Positions 47,027 through 56,928 of a stretch of DNA of 64,000 nucleotides are shown in pieces (position 1 is the stretch's first letter; every line of letters starts with the position of its first letter). The DNA comes from Leucobacter allii. Its GTDB lineage: Bacteria; Actinomycetota; Actinomycetes; Actinomycetales; Microbacteriaceae. The position numbers and the translations under genes were made by a program. Under the pieces are notes generated by a model, which was not told the DNA's origin, searched no databases, and saw only the letters and a program-made list of their open reading frames with translations. The stretch lies in the NCBI RefSeq assembly GCF_022919155.1, contig NZ_CP095045.1, forward strand, positions 1,054,001 through 1,118,000, given 5' to 3'.

Positions 47027-47699
47027 TCCCGTGCCCGCCCCGGACCCCGCGCGCCCCGATCCCGAGCCCTTCGTCGCCCCGCTGCCGATGGAGGGCGATC
47101 CCGACGCCTGCTTCGCCGGCGACCGCGGCGTGCTCGACCCCGCGGTGCGGCGCGTGCTGGTGCGGCTCCTGCAGCGCCGCTTCCTGCTGGCCGAGCGGCA
47201 TCCCGAGGACTGGCGGGTGCTCCTCGACCACCAGCACCTCGTGGAGTCCCGGCTGCACGAGCTCTTCGTCCGCCTGGTCGTCGACCAGGGGCGCGGCGTC
47301 GCCTACAAGCAGCAGGTGCGGGCCGAGGGCCTCGACGCGCCGATCCTGCTGCGCGACGAGGCCTACTCCCGCGCGGAGACCCTCGTCCTCGTGTATCTGC
47401 GGACGGTCTATCAGCGCGAGTCGAGCTCCGGGGAGCCCGCGGCCCGCGTCGACGTCGAGGAGGTCGAGCAGACGGTGCTCAGCTACTTCGCGGAGACCGA
47501 CGGCGATCTCGCGAAGCGCCAGCGCGCCGTGCGCTCGGCGCTCACGCGGCTGCGCCAGGACGGCATCGTCGACGAGGAGTCCGAGGGCCGCTACCGCGTC
47601 GGCCCCCTCGTCGAGATCGTGCTGAGCGCCGAGCGGCTGCGCGAGCTCGACGCGTGGCTGCGCGAGCGGACCGCGGAACCGGAGGGGGCGACCCGATGA
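47019..47699 (+). CDS. jetB: JetB: DUF4194 (MukE/KITE-like) subunit of a Wadjet system
   Basis: A 226-residue protein of the DUF4194 family: [21 protein letters not shown], then the conserved [24 protein letters not shown] and a C-terminal wHTH-like [20 protein letters not shown] segment ending [16 protein letters not shown]4194 proteins are the small KITE-like subunit bridging JetA and JetC. The ATG lies inside the jetA end (8-bp overlap), and the stop overlaps the jetC start (ATGA), so the three proteins are coupled in the order usual for Wadjet type I. Confidence 0.84.
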   Translation: MIDPVPAPDPARPDPEPFVAPLPMEGDPDACFAGDRGVLDPAVRRVLVRLLQRRFLLAERHPEDWRVLLDHQHLVESRLHELFVRLVVDQGRGVAYKQQVRAEGLDAPILLRDEAYSRAETLVLVYLRTVYQRESSSGEPAARVDVEEVEQTVLSYFAETDGDLAKRQRAVRSALTRLRQDGIVDEESEGRYRVGPLVEIVLSAERLRELDAWLRERTAEPEGATR

Positions 47700-50600
47700 C
47701 CATGCTCGACACGCTCTTCGGGCTGATCCCCGCGGGGTCCCGCGGCCAGCAGTGGCTCGCCGAGGACCTCCAGCTCGTCAACTGGGGCGGCTACGACGGC
47801 GCGCACCGCGTGCGGTTCTCGCCGCGGGCGACGCTGCTGTGCGGCGGGTCGGGATCGGGCAAGTCGACGCTCATGGACGCCTACATCGCCCTCATGATGC
47901 CGCACACCACGCCGTTCAACGGCGCATCGAACGGCGGGGTCATGGGGCGGGCGCGCGGCGAGGAGCAGCGCAACATCCTCTCCTACGCGCGGGGCAAGCT
48001 CGACGTGTCGCGCAGCGAGGAGGGCACCCGCACCCGCGTGCTGCGCGGCGACGGCGCCGACACCTGGACGGCGATCGCCATGACCTGGGTCGACCACGAC
48101 GGATCGCGGTTCTCGGCCGTGCGCGCCTGGTACATCCCGGCCGGCGCCCGGGCGCTCGAGGAGACCGTGCGGGTGCGCGCGAGCGCCGACGGCCCGGTCG
48201 AGCTGCGGGATCTCGAGGCCGCCGCGGCCCGCCGGTTCTCGGACGCGGCCCTGCGCGCGGCCGGCCTCGAGCCCGTGCCGACCGATCGCGAGTTCTCGGC
48301 GCGGCTCCATGCGGTGCTCGGGATCGGCGCGGCCGGCGCCGGGGCGAAGGCGATGAGCCTCCTCGCCCGCATCCAGGCGGGGCAGCAGATCACCACGGTC
48401 GACGAGCTCTACAAGCGGATGGTGCTCGAGGAGCCGGAGTCGCTCGCGACCGCCGACGCCGTCGTCGCGCACTTCGACGAGCTCGAGGGCACGCGCGAGC
48501 GCATGGTGACGGCGCAGAAGCAGGTGCGCGCGCTGCGCCCCATCGCGGGCATGCGGGAACGGATCGATGCCGCGATCGACCGGCTGCGGCTGCTCGAGGA
48601 GCTCGGCCGGCCCGCCGACCCCGGCTCGCTCGTGGCGCTCTGGCGCAGCGACCGCAGACTCGCGCGCCTGCGCGCGGCCGAGGCCGAACTGCAGCGGCGC
48701 GCCAGACGCGCCGAGGCCGAGGTGCGCGAGCAGCAGGCGGCCGCGGCGGCGGCCGAGGCCGACCGCGACGGCCTGCGCGAACTGCTGCGGGCGTCTGGCG
48801 GCGACCGGATCGAGACCGCGGAGCGCGAGCTGCGCGGGATCGCGCGCCGTCTGGAGACGGTACGCGCGGCGCGCGGCCGGCTCGACGAGCTGCTCGCGCC
48901 GCTCGGGCTCGCCGCGGGCACCGCGGCAGAGTTCGCGGCCCTCGCCGAGGAGGCCGCGGCAGCACTCGCGACGACCGGCGCGAAGTCGGCGCCGCGCGAG
49001 GCCTACGCCGAGGCGCGCGCCGCGCGCACCGCGCTCGCCGCCGAACTCGCCGCCGCCGAGACCGAACGCCGGGAGGCGGGCGAGCGCAGCAGCAACATCC
49101 CCGCCGCGCTGCAGCAGGCGCGCGAGCGCCTCGCCGACGCGGCGGGGCTCCGCGCCGACGAGCTGCCGTTCGTCGGCGAGCTGCTCGAGGTGCGCACCGA
49201 GTTCGAGCCGTGGCGCGAGGCCTGCAACCTCGCGCTCGGCGGGTTCACGACGAAGCTGCTCGTCGACCGCGAACGGCTCGCGGGCTTCCGCGCGGCCATC
49301 GACGGCGTGCCGGCTCCGGTGCGCCTGAGCTACGAGGGCGCACGAGCGGGTCTCGCGCGCCCCGCGGCGGCCGATCCCGCGACGCTCCCCGGCCGCCTCG
49401 AGGTGCGCGACGGCGCCTTCGCCGGGTGGCTGGAGGAACGGCTGAGGGACGGCTTCGACTTCGTCTGCGTCGACAGCGCCGCCGAGCTCGGCCGGCATCC
49501 GGCCGCGCTCACCATCACGGGGCAGAGCTCCCGCGGCGGCTCGGGCGCGCACGGCGGGCAGGGCCGCGCGAACGCGCTCGGCACCTCGAACCGCCGGCGG
49601 CTCGCCGCGCTCGACGCGGAGATCGAGCGGCTGCGCGAGCGCCTCGCCGCCGCCGCCGAGACGGAGCGGCTGGCGGCGGCCGCGCTCGACGAGCTCGATG
49701 CCAGGAGCGCCGTCTACGCGCGCATCGCCGAACTGCGCTGGAGCGAGCTCGACGTCGACGCCGTGCTGCGGGAGCAGGCGCGCTGGGAGGCGGTGATCGC
49801 GGGGATCTCGGACGGTGATGCGCGGGTGACCGAGCTGCAGCGGCGCCTCGCCGACGCGGGGCGGCGCGCAGCCGCGCTGCAGGAGGACGTCGGCCGGGCC
49901 AAGGCCGTCCGCGAGCGGATCGCCGAGCGCTGGGCCGCGCTGAGCGACGAGGTCGATGCGGCGCAGGGCGCGGTCGACGCCGCGGAGCACGCCGGCCGCG
50001 CCCTGGCGCCCGCCCAGGCGGCCTACCTCGACGACCGCTTCGCGTCGGGCACCGACGGCACGGGCCCCGCGCCGGATGCCGCGCCGGATGCCGCGACGTA
50101 TGCCGCGCCGGATGCCGCGCCGGACGAGGAACTGCGCTGCTTCGACGCCGTGATGGAGACGGCGGCGAAGCGCCTCCTCGAGGACCGGCGCCTCGCGCAG
50201 GAGACGCTCGAGGACCAGCGAGCGGCGCTCGCGCGGGTCTTCGAGGGATTCCTGGAGAGCTGGCCGAACCCGAACCTCCGCGCCGACCCCGACACCTCCT
50301 TCGGGGACTTCGCGCGCATCCTCGCCGAACTCGAGACGAGCGGACTGCACGAACTCGAGGCCGAATGGCGCGACAGCCTGCTCAAGCTCTCCGGCAACGA
50401 CCTGACGAACCTCGAGTCGACGCTGCGGCGCGCGCTGCGCGAGATCGGCGACCGGATCGAGCCGATCAACCGCATCATGCGCGCGCTCCCGTTCTCCGAC
50501 GACGCGCACCGGCTGCAGATCGCCACGCGGGAGACCCGGTCGGAGGCGCGGACGCGCTTCCGCAGGGAGCTGCGCGAGGTGCGCGCGCGCATCGAGGCGG

Positions 50601-51094
50601 CCGAGAGCGACGAGGATCGTGCTGGGGCCTACGACCGGATGTCCCGGGTGATCGAGCGGATCCGTCGCACCGCGCCCGACTTCGCCGACCTCGTCGACGT
50701 GCGCGGGCACGTGCGGGTGAGCGCGGAGAAGGTGCGCGCCGAGACGGGGGAGCACGTGGCGCTCTACGATCACATCGGCGAGAAGTCGGGCGGCGAGTCC
50801 CAGGAGCTCATCGCGTTCATCGTGGGGGCGGCGCTGCGCTACCAGCTCGGCGACGCGGGCGCCGAACGGCCCCGCTACGCCCCGGTGTTCCTCGACGAGG
50901 CGCTCATCAAGGCCGACGCGCACTTCACGAAGCGCGCGATCGGGGCGTGGCGCGGCCTCGGTTTCCAGCTCGTCATCGGCGCCCCGAACGACAAGTACAG
51001 CGCGATCGAGCCGCACGTGGACGTCGAGTACGACATCCTCAAGGACACGGCCGGCCGATCCTGGGCGAAGCCGAAGGTCGCGCTCCCGGGCTGA
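47696..51094 (+). CDS. jetC: JetC: SMC/MukB-like ATPase of a Wadjet system
   Basis: A 1132-residue ATPase of the MksB/JetC type. Walker A is [20 protein letters not shown] (Lys56). Long coiled-coil segments flank a hinge region near residues 500-650. The ABC signature is [12 protein letters not shown] (about 1030) and Walker B is [16 protein letters not shown] (Asp at about 1067). A GGAGG-rich ribosome-binding site precedes the ATG. A Pro/Asp/Ala linker made of 12-bp repeats interrupts the second coiled coil. It should load on and extrude DNA in complex with JetA and JetB. The next gene is ftsK, so the usual fourth gene, jetD, is not here. Confidence 0.87.
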   Translation: MTMLDTLFGLIPAGSRGQQWLAEDLQLVNWGGYDGAHRVRFSPRATLLCGGSGSGKSTLMDAYIALMMPHTTPFNGASNGGVMGRARGEEQRNILSYARGKLDVSRSEEGTRTRVLRGDGADTWTAIAMTWVDHDGSRFSAVRAWYIPAGARALEETVRVRASADGPVELRDLEAAAARRFSDAALRAAGLEPVPTDREFSARLHAVLGIGAAGAGAKAMSLLARIQAGQQITTVDELYKRMVLEEPESLATADAVVAHFDELEGTRERMVTAQKQVRALRPIAGMRERIDAAIDRLRLLEELGRPADPGSLVALWRSDRRLARLRAAEAELQRRARRAEAEVREQQAAAAAAEADRDGLRELLRASGGDRIETAERELRGIARRLETVRAARGRLDELLAPLGLAAGTAAEFAALAEEAAAALATTGAKSAPREAYAEARAARTALAAELAAAETERREAGERSSNIPAALQQARERLADAAGLRADELPFVGELLEVRTEFEPWREACNLALGGFTTKLLVDRERLAGFRAAIDGVPAPVRLSYEGARAGLARPAAADPATLPGRLEVRDGAFAGWLEERLRDGFDFVCVDSAAELGRHPAALTITGQSSRGGSGAHGGQGRANALGTSNRRRLAALDAEIERLRERLAAAAETERLAAAALDELDARSAVYARIAELRWSELDVDAVLREQARWEAVIAGISDGDARVTELQRRLADAGRRAAALQEDVGRAKAVRERIAERWAALSDEVDAAQGAVDAAEHAGRALAPAQAAYLDDRFASGTDGTGPAPDAAPDAATYAAPDAAPDEELRCFDAVMETAAKRLLEDRRLAQETLEDQRAALARVFEGFLESWPNPNLRADPDTSFGDFARILAELETSGLHELEAEWRDSLLKLSGNDLTNLESTLRRALREIGDRIEPINRIMRALPFSDDAHRLQIATRETRSEARTRFRRELREVRARIEAAESDEDRAGAYDRMSRVIERIRRTAPDFADLVDVRGHVRVSAEKVRAETGEHVALYDHIGEKSGGESQELIAFIVGAALRYQLGDAGAERPRYAPVFLDEALIKADAHFTKRAIGAWRGLGFQLVIGAPNDKYSAIEPHVDVEYDILKDTAGRSWAKPKVALPG
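50069..50128 (+). repeat. jetC: 12-bp tandem repeat in jetC, five units
   Basis: Units follow GCGCCGGATGCC; three are exact, one is GCGACGTATGCC and the last is degenerate. They encode an Ala-Pro-Asp-Ala linker and are in frame, so copy number can vary. Confidence 0.8.
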
Positions 51095-51102
51095 CCTGAC
51101 GC

Positions 51103-51143
51103 CCCGGGCACCCCCGTCGGCTCGGCCGGCTCGGCGGCCCGGG
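51103..51143 (+). terminator. Possible terminator after jetC
   Basis: CCCGGGC (51103-51109) can pair with GCCCGGG (51137-51143) across a GC-rich loop, followed shortly by GGGGTTTTC. It lies between the jetC stop and the ftsK promoter. Confidence 0.35.
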
Positions 51144-51202
51144 TCGTGCGGGGTTTTCGGGACCGCCCGGAGCGCCTGTTCGCCATTGTCGGCGGCTGAA
51201 CG

Positions 51203-51208
51203 TACCCT
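51203..51208 (+). promoter_or_regulatory. ftsK: -10 hexamer TACCCT, leaderless promoter of ftsK
   Basis: TACCCT is followed by GGTCCC and the ATG at 51215 (6 nt), separating ftsK transcription from the jetABC unit. Confidence 0.5.
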
Positions 51209-51214
51209 GGTCCC

Positions 51215-54115
51215 ATGGCTAGCAAGACGTCGTCGCGCGAAAAATCGGGCAAGCCCGCCGGGCGGGGCTCCCGCGCGGCGAGCACCCGGACCTCCGCGAA
51301 GACGCGGGTGCTCGCCGAACCGGAGCCCCAGGACGGGGTCGTGGTGCGCGCCTGGAACGGCCTCGCGCACGCCGTCGGCGGCGCGGCCCGCGCCTTCCGG
51401 CTCGAGCCGCTCGCGCCTGAGGACCGCCGAGACGGGATCCCGCTGCTGCTCGTGCTGCTCGCCGTCGCCGGCGCCGTGGTGGAGTGGTTCCTCATCGGGC
51501 AGCCCGTGGCCGCGCAGCTGGACGCCTGGACCTTCGGCGGGCTCTTCGGGCGGGTCGCCTTCGGCCTGCCGATCATCATGGCGGGCTTCGCGCTCTGGCT
51601 CTTCAACCATCCCTCGAGCGTGAACGACAACCGGCGCATCGCGATCGGGCTCTTCCTCGCGGTCGCGGGGGTCTCGGGGCTGACGCATCTCTACGGCGGT
51701 CGGCCGAACCCGCAGGAGGGCATGCCGGCGCTCGCCGAGGCCGGCGGTCTGCTGGGCTGGATGGTGGGCGCCCCGCTCGGCGCGCTCACGCTCTGGGTCG
51801 CGACGCCGGTGCTCTCGCTCCTGCTTCTCTTCGCCGTGCTCATCGTGACGAAGACGCCGCCGTCGCGCATCGCCCGCCGACTGCGGGAGGCCTACGACTT
51901 CCTCTTCGGGGTCGCGGCGGAGGCGCCGGAGGAGGCTCCGGAACCCGCCCGCAAGCGACGCGGGCGCGCCGCGTCGGACGACACGCTCTTCGACCTCGAG
52001 GAGCAGGAGGGCGACGGCGGGGCGCTGCCCTGGTGGCGCCGCAACGCCTCGGGGCGCGAGGAGGATCCGGCCTACGCCGGCGACGCCTCGGCGCTCGACG
52101 CGGCCCTCGGCGCGGGGGAGCCGGAGTCCCGGGCGGAGGGCGCCTTCGAGTCGGCCCTCGCGCCCGACGCGCCCGCCGCGACGAACGCGTTCCCCGCGGA
52201 GCTCTTCGACGAGCTCGATCAGGCCGAAGCCGCGGTGCAGGCGGCCGACCCCGCCCCGGCGTCGGGGCTCGGAGACGACTCCTGGGACGACTTCGCCGCC
52301 CCCGCGGAACCGCGGTCGGGCGACGAGCCCGCCGAGACGACGCCCTTCGCTGTCGCGCCGCCGCACGAGCCCGGGTCGACGGCGGAGTACCGCCTGCCCG
52401 ATCAGTCGGCCCTCTCCGCCGGCGACGCGCCGCGGGCGCACACCGAGGCGAACGACCAGATCATGGCCGCCCTCGCGCGCGTATTCGAGGAGTTCAAGGT
52501 CGACGCCCGCGTCACCGGATTCTCCCGGGGGCCGACGGTCACCCAGTACGAGGTGGAGCTCGGGCCCGGCGTGAAGGTCGAGAAGGTCACGGCGCTGTCG
52601 AAGAACCTCTCGTACGCCGTCGCCTCCAACGAGGTGCGCATCCTCTCGCCGATCCCCGGCAAGAGCGCCATCGGCATCGAGATCCCGAACCAGGACCGCG
52701 AGAACGTCGCACTCGGGGACGTGCTGCGCTCGAGCAAGGCGCAGCGCAGCCCGCACCCGATGACGATCGGCGTCGGCAAGGACGTGAAGGGCGGCTTCGT
52801 CGTCGCGAACCTCGCGAAGATGCCGCACCTGCTCGTCGCGGGCGCGACGGGATCGGGCAAGTCGAGCTTCATCAATTCGATGATCACGAGCATCCTCATG
52901 CGGGCGACCCCCGCGGAGGTGCGCATGGTGCTCGTCGACCCGAAGCGGGTGGAGCTCACCGTCTACCAGGGCGTCCCGCACCTCATCACCCCCATCATCA
53001 CGAACCCGAAGAAGGCGGCCGAGGCGCTGCAGTGGGTCGTGAAGGAGATGGACATGCGCTACGACGATCTGGCGAGTTTCGGCTTCCGCCACATCGACGA
53101 CTTCAACGAGGCCGTGCGCTCCGGCAGCATCGTCCTCCCCGCGGGGAGTCAGCGCGTGCTCAAGCCCTACCCGTACCTGCTCGTCGTCGTCGACGAGCTC
53201 GCGGACCTCATGCTCATCGCCCCGCGCGACGTCGAGGACTCGATCCAGCGCATCACGCAGCTCGCCCGTGCGGCGGGCATCCACCTCGTGCTCGCGACCC
53301 AGCGGCCTTCGGTGAACGTGGTCACGGGCGTCATCAAGTCGAACGTCCCGAGCCGCTACGCCTTCGCGGTCGCCTCGGGCACGGACTCCCGCGTCATCCT
53401 CGACGAGGTCGGCGCGGAGCGGCTCATCGGTCAGGGCGACGGCCTGCTGCTGCTCAACGGCGAGTCGAGCCCGATGCGCGTGCAGGGCGCATGGGTGAAC
53501 GAGACGGAGATCGCCCAGGTGGTGAGCCACGTCAAGGCGCAGGCGCAGCCGGAGTACCGGGCCGATGTGGCGCAGGCGGCCGAGAAGAAGGAGATCGACG
53601 AGGACATCGGCGACGATCTCGAGGTGCTGGTCGCGGCCATCGACCTCGTGGTCTCCTCGCAGTTCGGCTCGACCTCGATGCTGCAGCGCAAGCTCCGCGT
53701 CGGTTTCGCGAAGGCCGGGCGGCTCATGGATCTCATGGAATCGCGCGACATCGTCGGGCCCTCCGAGGGGTCGAAGGCCCGCGACGTGCTCGTGACGCCG
53801 GAGCAGCTCCCGGAGGTGCTCGCGCGGATCACGGGCGCCGGCGCGAGCCGGCCGGCGTTCGCGGCTCCGCAGGCCTCGGCTCCGCAGACCGCGGCTCCGC
53901 AGGCCTCGGCTCCGCAGGCCTCGATGGCGGCGGGCGCGTCCGCGGTCGGGGCGGGTGCGCCCGACGCGGCGCCGGACGGAGAGTCCGCCACGGACGTGAT
54001 CGCTCCGCTCGGCGACGATCGCTACGACGACCCGATCGGGCAGTACGAGGCCGGCCTCGAGGAGGTCGACGGGGACGGCGACGAGGACGCCTGGCAGTTG
54101 ACCGGGCGCGACTGA
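51215..54115 (+). CDS. ftsK: DNA translocase FtsK
   Basis: A 966-residue septal DNA pump that segregates chromosome ends at division. The N-terminus has a basic tail, then four transmembrane helices ([19 protein letters not shown] and three more) to about 210. A long acidic, Ala/Pro-rich linker leads to the motor: Walker [19 protein letters not shown] (GATGSGKSS at 543-551), Walker [16 protein letters not shown], and [18 protein letters not shown]. The C-terminal gamma winged helix ([20 protein letters not shown]) reads KOPS-type sequences. A 15-bp tandem repeat encodes an APQAS tail after it. Confidence 0.96.
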   Translation: MASKTSSREKSGKPAGRGSRAASTRTSAKTRVLAEPEPQDGVVVRAWNGLAHAVGGAARAFRLEPLAPEDRRDGIPLLLVLLAVAGAVVEWFLIGQPVAAQLDAWTFGGLFGRVAFGLPIIMAGFALWLFNHPSSVNDNRRIAIGLFLAVAGVSGLTHLYGGRPNPQEGMPALAEAGGLLGWMVGAPLGALTLWVATPVLSLLLLFAVLIVTKTPPSRIARRLREAYDFLFGVAAEAPEEAPEPARKRRGRAASDDTLFDLEEQEGDGGALPWWRRNASGREEDPAYAGDASALDAALGAGEPESRAEGAFESALAPDAPAATNAFPAELFDELDQAEAAVQAADPAPASGLGDDSWDDFAAPAEPRSGDEPAETTPFAVAPPHEPGSTAEYRLPDQSALSAGDAPRAHTEANDQIMAALARVFEEFKVDARVTGFSRGPTVTQYEVELGPGVKVEKVTALSKNLSYAVASNEVRILSPIPGKSAIGIEIPNQDRENVALGDVLRSSKAQRSPHPMTIGVGKDVKGGFVVANLAKMPHLLVAGATGSGKSSFINSMITSILMRATPAEVRMVLVDPKRVELTVYQGVPHLITPIITNPKKAAEALQWVVKEMDMRYDDLASFGFRHIDDFNEAVRSGSIVLPAGSQRVLKPYPYLLVVVDELADLMLIAPRDVEDSIQRITQLARAAGIHLVLATQRPSVNVVTGVIKSNVPSRYAFAVASGTDSRVILDEVGAERLIGQGDGLLLLNGESSPMRVQGAWVNETEIAQVVSHVKAQAQPEYRADVAQAAEKKEIDEDIGDDLEVLVAAIDLVVSSQFGSTSMLQRKLRVGFAKAGRLMDLMESRDIVGPSEGSKARDVLVTPEQLPEVLARITGAGASRPAFAAPQASAPQTAAPQASAPQASMAAGASAVGAGAPDAAPDGESATDVIAPLGDDRYDDPIGQYEAGLEEVDGDGDEDAWQLTGRD
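53864..53923 (+). repeat. ftsK: 15-bp tandem repeat in ftsK, four units
   Basis: Units follow GCTCCGCAGGCCTCG; three are identical and the second differs at two positions. They encode [10 protein letters not shown] repeats in the region after the gamma domain. Confidence 0.85.
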
Positions 54116-54125
54116 CGGAGGCGAC

Positions 54126-55088
54126 ATGAACGCTCGATGGGGCTGGACGCTCACAGCCGTGCTCACGGTGCTCGTGCTCGGCGGGGCCGGCGCGGCGATC
54201 GCGGTGGACGCCGGCACGCACAACAGCGGCGCGGTGCGCGAGGTCGCCGAGGACTACGTCGCGGCCGTCGCCGCCGGCGACGCGGAACGCGCGGACGCGC
54301 TCGCCGTGTCGCCCCTCGGCCCGGGCGTCGACCCCGAGGCCGTCGCGTCGGCCGAGCATATCGCCGACGCCGAGCTGCGCGGGTTCCGCGTCGACTTCGA
54401 TCGCGGCCGGGCCGGCGGGGACGTCAGCTACGCGCTCGAGGGGGAGCGTCACCGGGAACGGCTCGAGCTGCTGCGGGTCGACGGCGAGTGGCGCGTCGCC
54501 GAGGGGCTGCGCACCTCCGTGCTCGCCGACTCGGAGCTCACCTCCGTGCTGGCCTTTCGGGGCATGGCCGAACCCTTCCCTCGCGCCGGCGGGGAGATCC
54601 CCGTCTACGCGGGCGCCTACACGCTCATCTCCTTCAGCGAGTTCTTCGAGCTCCGCCCGAACGCGGTGGTGTCCACGGCCGGCGGCTCGCCCTACCTCTC
54701 GGCCGAGGAGTGGCTCGTGCCCGCCGAGGCGTACGCGGAGGAGGTGCAACGGCAGATCGACGACTGGTACGAGGAGTGCGCCGAGCGCACCGAACCGAGC
54801 GCGCTGCGCGAGTGCGGCATCGAGATCGACGCGGCCGCGACCGATCTCGCCGCGGGGAGCGAGCTCGTCGCGGAGGTCGAGATGCTCGAGGCTCCGCGGG
54901 CGACGGAGTTCACCGACGCCTACGGATGGGGCGCGCTCGCGGATCTCGGCCGCTTCTCCGTCGAGCTGTCGGGGCGGGACGACTCGGGCGCGCGCGTGTC
55001 CGCATCGGGCACCGCCCGCGCGGTCGACGCCGAGATCGAGGTCGGCGCCGCTCGCGATGCGCTCGACGTGTCGATCCTCCCGTACTGA
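54126..55088 (+). CDS. Secreted or membrane-anchored protein of unknown function
   Basis: A 320-residue protein with one N-terminal helix (WTLTAVLTVLVLGGAGAAIAV) and no lipobox, so it is probably anchored in the membrane. The extracellular part starts with a helical DUF4878/SnoaL-like segment (REVAEDYVAAVAAGDAERADAL) and then several beta-rich stretches. Two cysteines (YEECAER, LRECGIEI) may form a disulphide. GGAGGCGAC precedes the ATG 10 bp after ftsK, so it is likely co-transcribed with ftsK. No function is known. Confidence 0.68.
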   Translation: MNARWGWTLTAVLTVLVLGGAGAAIAVDAGTHNSGAVREVAEDYVAAVAAGDAERADALAVSPLGPGVDPEAVASAEHIADAELRGFRVDFDRGRAGGDVSYALEGERHRERLELLRVDGEWRVAEGLRTSVLADSELTSVLAFRGMAEPFPRAGGEIPVYAGAYTLISFSEFFELRPNAVVSTAGGSPYLSAEEWLVPAEAYAEEVQRQIDDWYEECAERTEPSALRECGIEIDAAATDLAAGSELVAEVEMLEAPRATEFTDAYGWGALADLGRFSVELSGRDDSGARVSASGTARAVDAEIEVGAARDALDVSILPY

Positions 55089-55152
55089 GCGGTCGGCGCC
55101 CCCGAGGCTCGGCCGCGCATCGGCGCCCCCGGGGCGTCGGAGCGCCCTCCAG

Positions 55153-55158
55153 TAGGCT
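55153..55158 (+). promoter_or_regulatory. pgsA: -10 hexamer TAGGCT, leaderless promoter of pgsA
   Basis: TAGGCT is followed by 7 nt and the ATG at 55166. Confidence 0.55.
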
Positions 55159-55165
55159 GCAGGGT

Positions 55166-55762
55166 ATGAGCAGCGATGCACCGGCGACGGCACCGAGCAA
55201 CTGGAACGCACCCAACATCATCACGGGCGCCCGTATCGTCGCGACCCCGTTCTTCCTGTGGATGCTGCTCGCCGACGGCGGAGCGGACGGGCCGCTGCGC
55301 TGGGCGGCCGCGGCCTTCTTCGTGCTCGCGATCGCCACCGACGCGTGGGACGGGCACCTCGCGCGCTCGCGCGGGCTCATCACGAACCTCGGCAAGCTGC
55401 TCGATCCGATCGCCGACAAGTTCCTCACCGGGGCGGCGCTCGTCGGACTCTCGATCCTCGCCGAGCTGCCGTGGTGGGTCACGGGCGTGGTGCTGCTGCG
55501 CGAGGTCGGCGTGACCGTCCATCGCCTCATGATCGCGAGCGAGGTCGTCGTCGCGGCCGCCTGGATGGGCAAGCTCAAGACGGTGGTGCAGTCCGTGGCG
55601 ATCACCCTCGCGCTGCTGCCGCTCGCGAGCGTGCTCGGAGCGGCGGCGCCCGTCGCCGTCTGGGCGAACATCCTCACCATGTCGGCCGCCGTGATCCTCA
55701 CGATCCTCAGCGGGATCGACTACATCCTCGGCTTCCTCCGTGCGGGTCGGGTCGGCGGATGA
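55166..55762 (+). CDS. pgsA: CDP-diacylglycerol-glycerol-3-phosphate 3-phosphatidyltransferase
   Basis: A 198-residue integral membrane enzyme making phosphatidylglycerol phosphate. The CDP-alcohol phosphatidyltransferase signature D-X2-DG-X2-AR-X8-G-X3-D-X3-D is intact in TDAWDGHLARSRGLITNLG plus KLLDPIADK (Asp59, Asp62, Asp80, Asp84). About five or six helices are predicted. Position between ftsK and cinA is characteristic of actinobacterial pgsA. Its stop overlaps the cinA ATG. Confidence 0.93.
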   Translation: MSSDAPATAPSNWNAPNIITGARIVATPFFLWMLLADGGADGPLRWAAAAFFVLAIATDAWDGHLARSRGLITNLGKLLDPIADKFLTGAALVGLSILAELPWWVTGVVLLREVGVTVHRLMIASEVVVAAAWMGKLKTVVQSVAITLALLPLASVLGAAAPVAVWANILTMSAAVILTILSGIDYILGFLRAGRVGG

Positions 55763-56340
55763 CCGACGGGAACCCGGGGTCCACGGCCGAACTGGGCGCG
55801 GCGCTCGTCGCGCGCGCGGGGGAGCTCGGCATCAGGGTCGCCGTCGCGGAGTCCCTCACCGGAGGGCTCCTCGCCGACGCCATCGTGACGGTCCCCGGCG
55901 CCTCCCGGGTGTTCAGCGGAGGCATCATCGCCTACGACACGGCGCTCAAGGCCGCGCTGCTCGGCGTCGACGTCGCACTGCTGCGGGAGCGGGGCCCGGT
56001 CGACGGCGACGTGGCCGAGCAGATGGCCGCCGGCGTCAGGCGCGCCTGCGCCGTCCCGCCGTGCGCGCCGGCGGCGGGTGCCGCCGGGCGGGAAGCCGAC
56101 GATCGCGGTGCGGTCGCCGAAGCGGCCTGGCTCGGCGTCGCGACGACCGGCGTCGCCGGGCCCGATCCCGATCCCCAGACCGGTCAGCCCGCCGGCACGG
56201 TCTGGGTCGCGGTGGACGCGGGCGGATCCCGCCGCGCGCGTCGGCTCCAGACGTCCGGCGGACGCGCGGAGATCCGCTCCGCCACGGTGCGCGCCGCGCT
56301 CGCGCTCGCGCTCGCCGCGCTCGATCCGGATCAAACTTGA
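55759..56340 (+). CDS. cinA: CinA C-terminal domain protein (nicotinamide-nucleotide amidohydrolase family)
   Basis: A 193-residue stand-alone CinA_C protein that probably deamidates NMN to NaMN, as in the PncC family. The motifs VAVAESLTGGLLADAI, SRVFSGGIIAYDTALKAALLG and GVATTGVAGPDPDPQTGQPAGTVW are complete. A 25-residue Ala/Pro/Arg insertion lies around residues 97-122. The ATG overlaps the pgsA stop (ATGA). Typical context is upstream of clgR and recA. Confidence 0.92.
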   Translation: MTDGNPGSTAELGAALVARAGELGIRVAVAESLTGGLLADAIVTVPGASRVFSGGIIAYDTALKAALLGVDVALLRERGPVDGDVAEQMAAGVRRACAVPPCAPAAGAAGREADDRGAVAEAAWLGVATTGVAGPDPDPQTGQPAGTVWVAVDAGGSRRARRLQTSGGRAEIRSATVRAALALALAALDPDQT

Positions 56341-56358
56341 GCCCAATTGACTCAAGTT
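56334..56358. repeat. AT-rich 8-bp inverted repeat across the cinA stop codon
   Basis: AACTTGAG and CTCAAGTT are exact complements separated by CCCAATTGA. The left arm contains the cinA TGA. TTGACT (56347-56352) inside it would be a near-perfect -35. It may be an operator or a weak terminator. Confidence 0.45.
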
Positions 56359-56410
56359 CAGCGAAGTTTCAGGAATAGCCGCGGTAGTGTCGAGGTTATC
56401 TCCTGTGACA

Positions 56411-56427
56411 CCGACCATCGTGGTCGG
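56411..56427 (+). other. Hairpin CCGACCA-TCG-TGGTCGG upstream of clgR
   Basis: This perfect 7-bp hairpin lies between cinA and the putative clgR -10. It could terminate the pgsA-cinA transcript or act as an operator. Confidence 0.4.
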
Positions 56428-56462
56428 AGGTTCCCGCAGCGGCGATCCCGCGGCAGAGCGGG

Positions 56463-56468
56463 TAGGGT
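56463..56468 (+). promoter_or_regulatory. Candidate -10 (TAGGGT) for clgR
   Basis: TAGGGT lies 42 nt before the clgR start, giving a transcript with a leader and a strong AAGGAGG ribosome-binding site, unlike the leaderless genes around it. Confidence 0.45.
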
Positions 56469-56510
56469 GGATGCACGACCCGGGCGTTGTGCGAGTGAAG
56501 GAGGACCCAC

Positions 56511-56831
56511 ATGGTGCTGATGCGTCAGGAAATCGGCGACGTGCTGCGTGACTTCCGACTGCAGAAGGGGCGCACGCTCCGTCAGGTCGCCGGCGAGGCG
56601 AGCGTGGCGCTGGGCTACCTGAGCGAGGTCGAGCGCGGGCAGAAGGAAGCGTCGAGCGAGATCCTCGCGGCGGTCGCCGATGCGCTCGATACGCCGCTGT
56701 CCGTGATCATGGGCGAGGTGAGCGAGCGGCTCGCGGTGGTCGAGGGGCTCGCGCTCCCGATCGTCGACCGCGTGCCCGACACGATCCCCGCGGATCTCGT
56801 CTCGGGCTACGCGCCCGAGCTCGTCTCCTGA
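56511..56831 (+). CDS. clgR: XRE-family regulator ClgR
   Basis: A 106-residue HTH protein: [43 protein letters not shown], followed by [21 protein letters not shown], matches ClgR, the actinobacterial activator of clp protease genes and other stress genes. The C-terminus ends [14 protein letters not shown]. In relatives ClgR itself is a Clp substrate via its C-terminus; here the end is VS rather than AA. AAGGAGG lies 6 nt before the ATG. It is followed by a strong terminator. Confidence 0.9.
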   Translation: MVLMRQEIGDVLRDFRLQKGRTLRQVAGEASVALGYLSEVERGQKEASSEILAAVADALDTPLSVIMGEVSERLAVVEGLALPIVDRVPDTIPADLVSGYAPELVS

Positions 56832-56853
56832 GTCCCGCGGACCGCCGGCGGCA

Positions 56854-56893
56854 CGAGGCGCCCGCCCCCGCGCACGCGGGAGCGGGCGCCTCG
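56854..56893 (+). terminator. clgR: Terminator after clgR
   Basis: A perfect 12-bp outer stem (CGAGGCGCCCGC/GCGGGCGCCTCG) encloses a second GC-rich stem (CCCGCG-CA-CGCGGG). It begins 22 bp after the clgR stop. Confidence 0.8.
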
Positions 56894-56928
56894 CGCTGCG
56901 CGGCGCCGATCCGAGAGGAACGGCCGTC

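Noticed and set aside
47591..54223. An open frame of about 2200 codons on the minus strand, antisense to jetC and ftsK
   Set aside because: It is rich in Arg, Ala and Gly, has no domain pattern, and is explained by the scarcity of stop codons in high-GC DNA opposite real genes with clear motifs.
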